Shown piece after piece: positions 24,478-36,800 of a stretch of 64,000 bases of DNA. The notes beneath the pieces are model-generated. The model did not search any database. It was not told where the DNA came from and saw only the letters and a list, made by a program, of their open reading frames with translations. The translations under genes and the position numbers were made by a program. Within the stretch, counting starts at the first letter, position 1. Every line of letters starts with the position of its first letter. Source of the stretch: Prunella strophiata (taxonomy: Eukaryota > Chordata > Aves > Passeriformes > Prunellidae); assembly GCA_036583965.1 (NCBI GenBank), contig JAZBQD010000030.1, positions 87,589,300 to 87,653,299 of the forward strand. The letters run 5' to 3'.

Positions 24478-24785
24478 GTCACAGAACTTCAGAATGGGCA
24501 AGGTCTGCATGGACCACAGCTGTCATCCAGCCTAGCCTCCTGCCCAAGCACATCCTAGACCACATTGCACAGGAATTGTGTCCAGACTGTTCTTGAGTAT
24601 CTCCAGTGAGGGAGACTTCACAGCCTCTCTGGACAACCTCTCCCAGGGCTCAATCACTTGAATAGTAAAGTTTTTCTTCATGTTCAAATGAAACTTCCTG
24701 TGCATCAGTTTCTGTCCATTGCTGCTTGCCTTATTGTTTGGCACTGCCAAGAAGAGCCTGGCTCCATCCTCTTGACACCCTAATC
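24478..24785 (-). mobile_element. CR1 LINE 3'-end fragment
   Basis: Read on the minus strand this matches the remembered CR1 3' region: the part encoding the last residues of the reverse-transcriptase ORF and the start of the 3' UTR. Diagnostic stretches on the plus strand are the segments around CAGAATGGGCAAGGTCTGCA, CTCTGGACAACCTCTCCCAG, TTCTTCATGTTCAAATGAAA and GAAGAGCCTGGCTCCATCCT. It is 5'-truncated, as nearly all CR1 copies are, and lies in 3' to 5' order on the plus strand. Many substitutions indicate an old insertion. Confidence 0.88.
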
Positions 24786-25439
24786 CAGATACTCAGTCTT
24801 GGAAATTCATCATTTCAGTGCAGGACATGAGAAAAGCCTTACTTACAAAAATTGTAGCTGGATGTTAATGGTGACATTTCCCAATGAAGTCAATAGTTTG
24901 TTCTTTTTTGTTTATTTCTGAGGGCCTCAGAAGGAGGTTAGAGTAAGGCCAGGAAAACCAAGGGAAGTTGTTTCCACCTTCAATAGCTCTACTGAAGTCA
25001 CACAATAAAAATACCTTTATTTTTGAGAAATTTAAACTAATTCCGGTTACTGAAACATTATGCCTCAATAAAGAGCCAGCACACAATTGATAGTAATTAT
25101 CATCATAATCATGTCTACAGTAGTGACAGATTGCAGATTAATTAGACAACTTAGAGATGGAAGAGATGACAAAAAAAAAAAAAAAAAAAAAAACCAAAAA
25201 AAACCAGTAGCTAAACCATGTTTAGTGTGGCTACAGCAATTTTTTCTCATTATTTATTAATTTCACTCAGGTGTTTTTCAAAAGAGGGCTTGGGGCCACT
25301 CCTGTAGAGGACACTGCATGTAAGAAAGATGAAATAGGGAGGAGAAAGACAGGTCACTCACACAGATCACACAGCAGAGTGCCTCACTGTGTCGTTAAAG
25401 ACACAGATAAAGTCACTAGCTATAACAGCAAGTTCTAAA
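24786..25439. other. Non-coding stretch with a poly-A tract
   Basis: Between the CR1 fragment and the promoter-like block. It contains A23 at 25171-25193 followed by CC and another A run. No gene was recognised. Confidence 0.5.
25171..25193. repeat. Poly-A tract (A23)
   Basis: Twenty-three consecutive A residues, then CCAAAAAAAACC. It could be a retroposon tail, but the preceding sequence is not a recognised SINE or LINE. Confidence 0.9.
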
Positions 25440-25700
25440 ATGTAATCTTGCTAGTAAAAAGTCCCATACCTTTTCACAAGTTCTGTTCCTTGCAGTGCTG
25501 ACTCCATCCTCCTTCTTTGCAACAGCACTGCTAACTGAATTCTGTCTCCTCCTATTTTCTTAGTCCCTCCTTTTATACTACTCAAGGTCATAAGCTGTAC
25601 CTGTGCCCTATTAAGGGCACACCTGTTCCAAATCTCAGTAATCAGAACAGCTGCAACTCTTTTAGGGGGTAAAATTACCTTCAGTACTACCTCCCACATC
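25440..25700 (-). promoter_or_regulatory. Minus-strand TATA promoter-like block, possible LTR
   Basis: On the minus strand a clear TATA box, AGTATAAAAGG (plus-strand 25569-25579), lies downstream of a perfect 20-bp inverted repeat (25602-25621), a CACCTG E-box (25620-25625) and a purine-rich leader (GGAGGAGACAG). The layout resembles retroviral U3-R. I could not find TG...CA ends with a target duplication or a polyadenylation signal, so it may be a fragment of an unlisted LTR or a cellular promoter. It lies directly downstream, on the same strand, of the probable LTR at 25860-26300. Confidence 0.35.
25602..25621. repeat. Perfect 20-bp palindrome upstream of TATA box
   Basis: TGTGCCCT, loop ATTA, AGGGCACA: perfect 8-bp arms. 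Its centre is about 38 bp upstream of the minus-strand TATA box, where a dimeric activator or repressor site would be expected. Hairpin formation in RNA or DNA is also possible. Confidence 0.8.
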
Positions 25701-25859
25701 ACAGGGTGGAAGAAACATGTGTTTAGGAACCTAAAGCTCACACCTTCAGTGTTTTAGACTCAAGAAAAGCACCTTAAGTAAGGCAAATACCTTTTTACAA
25801 TGAAATCACTTCCCAGGTTAATGGCAGAGACATTTAGTGGCTACTCATTGAAGAAAGAT

Positions 25860-26300
25860 GAGGAGGAGGGAGAGGGAGAAGGGGTGATGGGGAGATAAAG
25901 AGGGAGAGAGAGGAGTCCTTGGAGTCAGATCAAATCCTCATAGAGGTAATGATCAATGCTCATTTATTGCAAATCTGAGGGTACATTTATATGGTCATGC
26001 AGGGTACAGCAACGTGAGAATACATTTGATTGGTTACAAGGCACTATGTATAAGACAAAGAGCTTAACATATCTTTGCTCACGTAGCATAGCTTGGCAAA
26101 AGTGTCAACAGAACATCTTGCCCCATATCTTCTCTTCCCATCCTCAGAACTGTCCTGCTTTTATCCTTTTCCTGGGCTACATCCTGGCAAACTTCTTTAT
26201 ATTGATTGCCCAAGGACAGCATGTTCCAAGATATTAGACAAGCATGCAGAGTTATGCAGCTTTGCTTTTGCCTGCTCAAAATGCTCACTATAACCCATCC
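25860..26300 (-). mobile_element. Probable endogenous retrovirus LTR (boundaries unresolved)
   Basis: The minus strand shows the ordered signals of an LTR: CCAAT (plus-strand 26029-26033), TATAAAT about 40 bp downstream (25985-25991), AATAAA about 20 bp further (25963-25968), and then a U5-like region ending in a long pyrimidine-rich segment (GGA-rich on the plus strand, about 25860-25920). An AATAAA this close to the TATA box would lie before the cap site, as in retroviruses with a very short R. A second, GATAAAAG-type A/T box lies at about 26157-26166. I could not find a target duplication, so both ends are approximate, and the name comes from architecture rather than a match. Confidence 0.5.
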
Positions 26301-28464
26301 TCAGCCTTATACCATCTAAGCACACAACGTGGTATGTCTCTGTTCAGAGATAGGATGGGTCTAGATGGCCTATGAAAGAACCACATGATTTGCTCTTGTT
26401 CACAAGAGATGATAGCTCACAGAGCTATCATCACCCTTCAGCACAACTCCAGATGAAAGGAAAGGATCTGTCTCATTCATTAACATGAGAGTGTCATGTA
26501 TATACCTGAGTTTCATCTAGTGTTAATCGTTTTAATTCAAAGCTTTTTTCACAGTATGTGTTAAATTCCCATAGAAATATTTCCACTGATCTTGGATTTT
26601 GCCTTTAGGACACTTAATTTCTGTGTCTGTAATAATCTGACACACTTTTTTTAACTATGAGAAAAACCTTTCTTTTTGACTGCAGCAGCACTGATTGATT
26701 CTGTGCTTACAGATTGATTTTGTTTTGTGGGCTTTTTTTCACTCATGCTTCAGAAATGTATTGGTTGGTTGTATTCCCATAACTGAAATAAACCAGTGGC
26801 ACAGGAGAAAACTGCCACATTTGCTGAAACGCCACAGACAAATTGCTATTCCTTTAGCTAACCTTATTTTTTTTATTTCCCAAGAAATGTGCTACAGTTC
26901 TAAAGAGAACAATTTCAAGGAAACGAAACACTCTGCCTTTATAAAGAAAAATGAGATAAAACGGGAATGGGGAGAGAGTAGATATTTCTGGTTATTCTGA
27001 AAGTTTTTACTCTTTCCCAGTAAAACATGATTAAAAGAGTATGCAGAGTTCAGGGCTGTTGGGTTTTTCTACAAGATGTGCAGACTTAATTCATTGTTCA
27101 GGTGAGTGGTCCAGAGAGCCCATTCCAATGAGTGATGGCATTTAGCAAACTCCTGCAAGACATAATGTTAAAATGTCAATTCTTTAAGTTGCCTCATGCT
27201 GGCAGGTGCCCCTGTGTCTGCTGGGTCTTTAAGAATGGGCACAGGATTCCATTCAGGCACTGACATTTTGGGTAAATAGGCTATTTTTTAAATGCCATGG
27301 CATACAGGCTGTGCTTTGAGATATGCTCATATGAATGAGGTAAAGAATGGGAAGGCTGAGTGTACAAACAAACCAATGAAAGACAGTAGCTGTCTAACTT
27401 GAGCCCTGTTTATCTGGGGAAAAGGTCCTTACACTTTTGCTCTTTTCACTCAAATTGCTTTGCCATTATCTGTATCTCTAATTTTCTTGCAGACTTTCCC
27501 TGGGAACAGAGAAAGGAATGGACATATTAGAAGGATCAGACAGCTGTGAGTACAGAATCTATTGTGCAGTTAGAGTCAAATTATTGCAGGTCTGGTCCTG
27601 GGACATGCCCAGAATACAGCCCTCACTAAAGTCAGGATAAGCAGCCCTCAGCATCTCACAGATACAGGCTATGACAAAATGAGGAGTCATCCAGACTGTG
27701 ACTGATATTGACAGAATTTTTAGACCTTAATCCATGAGATTTAACCTCCTAAATACATTATTCCCAAATCACTTTGACACTTGTGTGTCCCAACAGATAT
27801 TTCTATTAATTCATATGCCTACATGTCCATCACTACACACACAGCAATTGATGACCTGTTTGGCTCTTTCTACAATGTCTTGACTTTGGAGCAAGGTTCT
27901 CCCTTAATGCAACCTCATCAAGCATATAGATGTTTTCACAAATGTAGAATCTACACAATAGGGATAAGACTCCATAAGAAAGCTGGAATGTAGTTCCTAA
28001 AGAAGCTGAAAAACTTGTAAATAAATTGTTAAATAGCCTATTTTGACCAGCGTTCAGATGTGGCTCTGGGTTCACTTCTGTGAGTGGTGAAGGGTCTTTT
28101 CACCTTTTTAAAAGATTTGACATCCCCATTGGAGTGGAAATACCAGTTATAACCCAAAAATTTTCTAAGGTTTGAGGATTAACTAGGTTTGGTTCCATGG
28201 TTGGTGAGTTGTGGAGGCAAAGAACAATACTAATGTTATATTACAATGATTGTGGTACTTACATAATTGGTTATTTCAAATACAGGTAAATTGTTTTCTT
28301 CTGCATGTTTCTCATGGTCAATTTAAAATTAATGGACCAGTGTATAATGCTGACACATTCACCAGGTGTCAAATACCCAGAATGATAATGGAATGATTAA
28401 ACAGATTGAAGGAAACAAGGACAGATACCAGTAACAGCAAAAACAGGTTTTCTAGAATGGCAAG

Positions 28465-28486
28465 AAACAAACAAACAAACAAACAA
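28465..28486. repeat. (AAAC)n microsatellite
   Basis: About five perfect AAAC units followed by an A-rich run. Confidence 0.9.
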
Positions 28487-30856
28487 AAAACCAACACTGT
28501 GAGGGTAAGAGTTCTAGTTCTGGTTATACATGTGTGTATGATAGACCCTACTTTTCATTCTCAGAGTTACCAACAGGAAAACTGCTCTAAACATGAGGTA
28601 TTACTGTGTGTAGGCAGATTTATGTCTTAGCCAGCCCTTTAAAAATGCTGACAGGTGTTGGAGATGCAACTGACATTGAAGGGACTCTGTGTATAAGGTG
28701 TCAAGGCTTGTTTTATCAGCAGATGGGCAACTAAGCAGTGTTGAGCCTTGAAGGCAATGCTGTCTTCAGGTACTAAAGAGGAATTTGTCTTAGCTTGATT
28801 TATGAGGAGTAGTGAATTATGGTATATGGTCAGTGTGGATCTTATCTAAAGCTAAAAGGAGCCTTTCCTGCCTGTAGGAATCTCTCCTGCCTATTTCCAA
28901 ACCAAGATACCTGTCTTGGTGATATTTTTTCTTCTTCTTTCTTCCTCCCATCAGTTACAGTAATGTGAGGTAGTGTTCATTTCCTTGTGGTCCCTCTGAC
29001 TTTCACCCTTTTGTCTGGATTTTGTAGTTGGCAGGTTAATTATTAATACCTAATAGTTTTTCAAGATAAATTCAGCAAAATTTTTGTTGTTTCACATTAC
29101 ACCTCTCACACTCTTTTCTCACTATTTTTTTTACATCTATGAGTTCATTTTTTTTCCTCTCCTATGTTTTGAGGTTCTCTTCCCCTCTTTGTTGCATAGT
29201 CCTTGCCTGAAGTTCCCAAACCCTGAACTCTCTCTGTTTTCATTCCTAGATATCTCTCTCTCCCTCCTGCTTTTTCCAACTTCCTTTCCCCCTTAAATTC
29301 TCTTTTCACAGCCTTTGTCTGGGTATGACTGTCACAGTATGAGGGGAAACTGGTGCTTGACCTGTTGCTCTTCAGGCTCTCACACACTCAAGCATGGATT
29401 CTGCCAGGGTCACCATGCTTTTGTTTGGTAGGAACAGCAGAAAAACAGAGAGACACATCCCACCAGTGCAGCACATCAATATTTACTGGTACTGAAAAGT
29501 ACTCTCTGGGAATGGACACTAGTTCTTCCAGTGGATACTAATTATGAATGTTGGTGACTTTTAGTTCTAGAGTGAAGGATACATTTTCTTCTGCCACCCT
29601 GTTTCTTATAGTGCCCACTTCTCTGGGTCATGGTGATGACTGGTGTAATAATCCAAAAATGTGGCTATTTAAACTTGAAGGTTGTCCTCCTGTCATTAAC
29701 GTTAAAGAAAAATGTGCCACATTAAGGCCTTTCCTGATTGATTTTTTTCTGAACATGTCAAATTACTTCATTAGCTTTTAAGATAGCCTTGATTTGAGCA
29801 AGCAAACTGATGCAGAAATATTAGTGAAGGCATATTTAGTGTGCTTTTCCCCCTTTTTCAAGATTGAATTAAGACTCTTCAGTGAGAGTAATTTTTTCCA
29901 TTGATAACCAAACACTGCCTTAGAGAGTATGGTCTCTTATGACATTTATCCCATCCTACTTAAACAGAGAGGTTTGGAGTTTTTTAATGCAATTAGTTTC
30001 ACAGCAAATGCATTGTTATGGCTGAATACAGACAAAGTGGGACATTTCCTGGTCAAATTTGCAAAGCTGTGACAAAAATTTCCCTGAGTCACTTAATTAG
30101 ACCCTATCTGTGAAACATTATCAATGCAATTGCCTTCTAACAACATACTATCTTTTTCCACTCCTGCCTCTGACTGAATTGTGTGTATATCTGTTTGTAG
30201 ATACAAAAAGTAAGGTCTTCCCATCACTTGAAATGAAATAGATCAATTTATCCTTCACTATTGTAATTATGTCACAGTAATCACTTTGCCCCACTGGCAA
30301 CCTCCACCTTAGTTCCCAGGATGAGCTGTAATTTGGTTTCTTTGCCAACTGAGATCCTCATTCATCTCATGATGTTACTCTAAGCACTATCTGCAGGGGG
30401 ATTGTTGTTCTGCTTTTGTCTGCAGACTGGACTGAAGGAGCAACTGTCTGCATTATTGACCTTGGGCACTATTGAGGATGAAAATAAGAGTTCAAGAAAA
30501 TGGGAATACAAGCCTTCCTAAAATTCACAGTTGCACAATGAAATATCATGTCATTTACAGTGAGAGGAGTACTTATCAAGTGACAGTGAAATTTATCAGG
30601 CATATGTGGAACTGACCACTAACCAGTGTAATTAATTGTGGATAATAGACTTCCCAGAAAATGGATTTCAAATTGTTAAATTTTGACATTGACACAGAGT
30701 TTATGTATACAGATTTATGTATATGACATCTGAAGTGGAAGCTCATAAAAATCTTCTCCTTGCCCCAATTTCCCACTTGGCAAAATCAAGAAATATTTAA
30801 ATGTACAGTCCTTTCCATAAATGAGGATGCTTTGAGCACATAAAGGATATGTCCAT

Positions 30857-30893
30857 ATATATACATATATATAGGATATATATACATATGCCT
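30857..30893. repeat. TA-rich imperfect repeat
   Basis: Two stretches of TATATATACATA-type sequence separated by GG; self-complementary and probably polymorphic. Confidence 0.75.
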
Positions 30894-33800
30894 TGGATAT
30901 GTAAAGGCTCTAGATTTACTTTCAGTACCTCCCCTTGAGTTATTGCTTTTCCTTTATCATTTCTGTAATGTTTTCATTTCTTCCCCAACTACCTCAGTTT
31001 GAAATGTTTTTAATAGTCCCTTGCCAATATAATTTCCACAGCATGTATTATTTATTTAGATGTTGCTAATAGTACAATATTTCAACTGTCAAGAAAACTG
31101 ATGTCTAGACTTTCTCACTTCTTTGGTTTGAATGACAAATAAGTTACACCTTCTGGGCATATTTCTTAATGATAAATAGTAACTATCTCCCCAGCTTTGT
31201 AGACCTTACACAGAGGAAGGACTAAGCTTTCTGAAGGAACACATTCTTTCTATGTTGTACAAAGGGTGTCATGTCAGTATTTTTCAGGTCTGCAATTCAA
31301 GAATTTCTAGTTTTAAAGTAATAGATGTATATGAATTACTCCTCAAAAGCAAATTTTGGAAGTCTCAGACATGACTGGGAAGCACTTATATTTCCATTTC
31401 CTCTTCTCCTTCAGAGCAATGACTTTCAGTGGTTCTTGTCCAGGGAGGAGCCCAGTTAAATCAAAATTAAGGGTCCCACAAGCCTCTACAGAGTCAAGTC
31501 TTAGCTGAAATTATAAATGAATTAATCAAATAAAAATATAAAAAGGTCTGTTCCACTTTCATGGAGGAAATTTTTCCCTTGTAGTCTACCACTGTTGCAG
31601 AAGACCTTAAACCTTACAGCAAGCCAAAGCATTCATACTGTTTAAGTTATTCATGTAAATAGTATCTGTTTTTTCTATAAACCTCCATCATTTTATTTTA
31701 ATTCTGTAAACATAAGCAACATCAAGGCTTCTCACTGGCACAGACCACTGTATTCTGGATTCCCATTCCAAATTAAGTGCAAAAGTACCCTGGAGAAAGA
31801 AAAATATAGTCCCAAACAAGAGTTTTTGCTTCAGCTATATTTCAAAATTGTTACAGGACAGTCTGCAAACAGCATCACATTGCTCCTTATTTGTGTCCAA
31901 AGTAGTTGACTGCTCCAGGGTGTAGTATAAGATTCCTCTGTTGGCTTGGGAACTAAAGGAACTCATCTAATCAAGAGGTCATGAAAACCTCCAAACTGAG
32001 CAAGCCAGAGAACCCCCTCTCCAGTGGCCCTTAATTTATTGTACAATAAAAGAAAACCAGTGAGTCCTGTTATGAATGACACAGTTGCAAGTGTTCAATA
32101 GTTCTCCTGGGAATTTTGCTTAAGCTTATGTGGACATAAACACTATATTCCAGGATGGTTTTCTTGCTGTAAAAATACCAGAGAACTTCAATGCAAAACT
32201 TATCTGCTGACACACTAAAAGACCAGAAAATTATTGCACTGCACCATAGCTCATTCTAATTAAATTGACTCAGTTTTTTAAAGTTCTCTTGACAGATTGT
32301 ACCAGCTCTTGTTCCTTGTCATCTTTTAAGTATAGCTACTCAATAAATGTATCTTCCTTCATAAGAAATAACACCAACAGTTTGTTACTTTGCTTGAAAC
32401 AGTAATTTTCTCTCTCAAAATTCCATTTAAGGTGGAAGGGTAAATTATAGTTATATATATCTCAGGCTGTGTTTCCTACTACAAGTCTGTATAATTACAT
32501 TGTGACTCCTCTGGAATCTCTTTTTAGAAATTATTGCATTTAAGCTTAGATCACAAGGAATCTGTCAAAAAAATTAAATCTACTTCTGATCTTGAACATA
32601 TATATGAAATTATGACTTTATGCATACACATGCCTATACCTGTATATATATAGAGAGAGAGAATGACAATTCAGAGAAAATTCTGTTCATGTTTATATGT
32701 ATTACATACACATTCTACATACTACCTGTTGTATGTAGAAAGAGAGAAATGGGATTCCAATGACTAGAAGTTAGAATAGCAAATACAACATTTGAATATT
32801 TGCTATGTAAGCAGAAGTGCTTTCTCTTGTTTTCTTTAGGGGCTACCTGTGTCAATGTTTCAATGAAAAAATATGCAAAAAAAAGAGAAACAACCTGATT
32901 AGAAAGGGGTGCTGGACAGTGGATACAGTTTAAAGACATAAATTTCATTGTGGCAGCTTCATTGCTGTACATGAAAGAAAAAATTTCCAATAATATCATG
33001 ACCTGAAACTATGGTGATGTAAAGAGTATTTCTTGAGATTTTCAATGCCACCTTTGAAAAATTTGTATGAAAGAAACAAATTAGATATTGTACAAAAATC
33101 TTAAGGATGCCTTCCCAGAAGTAAGTACAGCTAAAATACGTCAGTCTTTTGTTTGCAGCAATGATATAGAACATTAGGTAATATATGTTTCTGACCATAA
33201 ACCTTCACTCACATATTTTCAGTTAAGGACTGGACAGCCCTTTTGAACAGCAGTTGTGGGTTTTTACCACCTTAATTTCCTATTCAAATAGCTTTATTGT
33301 CAACACTAGTAAAAACATGATCTTTTCTGTGCATAATATTATTCTTAGAAAATAAATTCTGATTTTGGTGTTGATTAGAAACAAGCCAGAGATACTGTTG
33401 GTGACATAGACACCTAAAAGTTGCAATCATGCTCTGTAGATGCAGGAAAATTCTGTGTATTACTACCAAATCAAATAAATTGCAGCAGAAAAGCTTGTAT
33501 GGGCATTCTGCAAATTATCCTTAGGTGACAAGAATATGCCCATCTTATCAGCCAATACAGTTTGGTCACTTGGGAACTTTGATTTAAGTTACAGAGAGAT
33601 GAGGGAATTGACATTAGTTGTTTTTTAAGGCATAACTGTAGTTTATATATTTCTCCAAGACAGTTATGTTTTTCAATACCCTTTTCCCCAAAGGTTTTGA
33701 ATGCAACAAAAAATGTCTTTTCATCCCATTTTCTCATAGCTCTTAAGACTGAAGGACATATGACAGACTAGCTTCCCTGTCATGATTTGTCTTTATGCTT

Positions 33801-36800
33801 TCTATATAACCTTTCTATCCAACTTTTTGAAGTTGCCTTACAACACGATAAAACTAACCCCTACTTACTGCTTAGAGCTTAAAAGAAAAATGCTTAAAAG
33901 AATGTTTGAATAGTTGCTGTTCCCTTGGGATTCAATTAAGAGAATGCAAATTTCATTTTTCAGGCCCTGATTTCAGAATTATGATAAATAAAATCATTGC
34001 TGCAGATGCCAAACTGTTGCCCTGTGAAATATGAATGATGTGTTGGGTAGTGCAATGTATGTGTATGGATGTGCATATAAACAACTCTACTAATTGCTAA
34101 ATTTGGAATCTTCATGTTCACAAATAATCTTTCCAGGCTGAGCTGAAAAAGCACAGTAATTCTTGTGGGACTAGCTTTAAGTTAAGCATTACAAATATAT
34201 TCTGTTGCATTTCTTTCTGCTATCTCACACCAATTCCCACCATATATTTAAAAATAGTTTTTGAAGTCATTGCAAGAATAAAGTCTAAATCAACCTGTAC
34301 ATAGATTTCTGAGAAAGAAGAGGCCTTTTTTTGCCTTTCATTGTCCCAGGCAGGCAGCAAGTCCTCTTTTCCTTGCAACCTAAACTATCTTGAGGCACAC
34401 TCAAGGCACATTGCAGCAAAGTGCTATTCTCTGACACCATCTGCTTTGAGCTTCTCCTTACAGTGGTGGTCAATATGTGAACACATTAAAGGCTTCTCTT
34501 CTTTTGATATGTGAGCATTGCCTTGGGATATGCTGGTCACATCATTTTCCCTCAGTAGATAATGATTTCCCATCTTTTGCCTTGCTCCAAGTTGGGATTT
34601 GTAAGGGAAGGGAAAGGCTTGTCCTATTGCCTTTACAACACAGCTTTCTGGGGCTTGTGATGTATCTTGCATCAAAAGGAAATATGACAAACCTATTGAA
34701 TATCATCTAAAATCTCTCTCCTGTCTTTCAAGGACCTCCAACCCTACACAGCCTTTCTTCATGTGAAATGCATCTGCTGTTCTCAAGCTCATTTTCAGCA
34801 CTCTTTTGACACTTATTTTTCTGCAATCTTTCTGTTCCATCATGAAATAATGATTTATCATTTGCAGGAGGCTGTTAAAATGAGTACTCAAGTGTTACAA
34901 TCTTCCAGATAGCCAAAATCTTACAGTAAATCAAGACATAATTCAAGGTAGTACTGGAGGGAAAAAGAAAGCAGCTGCTCACAGCAGAAAGTCCCAAGTG
35001 ACTCTTTCAACCAGCATCAATTTACTTCCTCCAAGGGATATGAGTGAAATTTGGTGCTATGACAAGAGGGTGCCAGACCCTGCAAGCCCAGGCACACCTG
35101 AGTATGAAACATGCTAAGCTACTTTTCTTTAGCCAGCCCCAAAGATATTTTCATGACCACCTGCCCAGCATTGCAGGAAATCTATGATTCTGTGAAGTAT
35201 TTCTCCTTGTCAAGTTCTGAACTCTTTAAACTGACATGTAAATAGCATTCAGGAACAGTTTCTGCCTATCTCTAATCCAGACAGGGTTTTGAAGAGGTGT
35301 CTGTTGGAGAGGCACCTGCACTGACCTCCTATAAAAGTCAAACCCATTTTGCTTGGTACCACTTTTCACAGAAAAGAAGCCTGTAGAGGAGGAGATGTTA
35401 GCTGAAATGCAGCCAAGAGATTTCAGGGAATATCCTGTAAAACACAGTATCCCAGAGCAAGCCCACTATTTGCCCCTGCCTAGGATTAGCCTGGCTTGCC
35501 TTAGATAGGCATGAGATTTACTCTGCAGTGCAAATGGTAATAAAGGTCCTTAGAAGCCTAAAAAGGTACCTTAAGAATAGAAAAAGCAGAACTGCCATAC
35601 TGGATTCCCTAACTACTGCTACCTTCAATTATTTTACCTCTCATCTCTCAGTATTAGTCAACTAATTTATTGGGAAAAATGTTGGATGACTGTGAGGTCT
35701 ACTCAGCACCCTCATTATTTTGTTATGACTCTGTTACTGGTTTTTTATAAGACTGCAGGAAGACAAAAAATGTGAGGAACTCTTGGACCTTCTTGTTCCT
35801 GGAAAAGTTTCTCTTCTTCAGTCTGCATATTTTGCAACCATGGAGGGGAGAAGAAGGAAAGGCTGTGTTTCTGATCTCTTCTGTAGCAGTATAGTAACCA
35901 TACCTCATATGTTTTCCTGCTGAGAAAATATGCTGCTGTTCTTCATGGAAAGACCAAAGATTTATATGCCTTGACTTTGAACTGTGCACATCAATTCCAG
36001 CTCATGGCTTCAATAGCTACATCAGTTAGAAGACTTTGAAAATGGTCAGCTGGAGGCAGCAGATACTCCCAGGTTCAATCAGACAGGAGCCAATCACAGG
36101 CATTTTTGGTCTTTAAAGTCAGTGTGACTTCCTCTGTGCTGTGCAACTAAACCATTTCATTTATGAATCAGACATAGATGATCCTGCCCAGCTCCACACT
36201 ATATCTATGCTTTTAGTCCACTGAGATATCAGGTGTCTCACATGAAACTAGAAGCTGACTTGTAGATAGACACTATGGTGCAATGTCAGGGCTGCCACTT
36301 AATTCTGATCAAATTATGCCTTTTGAAAAGAGAACAGAAACAGTTTATCTAGCAAAAATCAAGTTCTTCACAGAAGACTACATTGTCTCCATTACCATTT
36401 TTATGTCAATGATTTGATAATCAGTCTTTTTGTTATAAAACACTTTCTCATGCAAAAATGTACAATCAATCATTTCTGTTTCCATTGCACACTGACATTT
36501 ATTGGTACCTTTTATATGCAGTTTCCATGAATAGTGTTATAGCCAGATGAAGGGAAGAGCTGACTTGAACTTCTAGCTCACTAATTCTTTGCAGATTAGC
36601 ACTGTCAGCACTGATGGATGGAAGGGAGAGATCTCTCAGAATGGATGTGAGGGGTTTCACTCCTGCTTTGTAAATCATGCAGGAAATCCCAGTGTAAACT
36701 AAGCCTCTGCCTCTCACAAAAGTTAAAACATCACAAGCAGAGCAATAACCCCCCAGTTAAATTGGCTTTTTGTTGCTACTGATCAAATTTCGTATAATCC

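Noticed and set aside
26079..26288. Minus-strand 69-codon frame in the 25.9-26.3 kb block
   Set aside because: It lies inside the probable LTR; LTRs are non-coding and the peptide has no retroviral motif.
35165..35200. CTATGATTCTGTGAAG, resembling a CR1 3' terminus
   Set aside because: The preceding 150 bp does not match the CR1 tail, so it is probably a chance match to a short motif.
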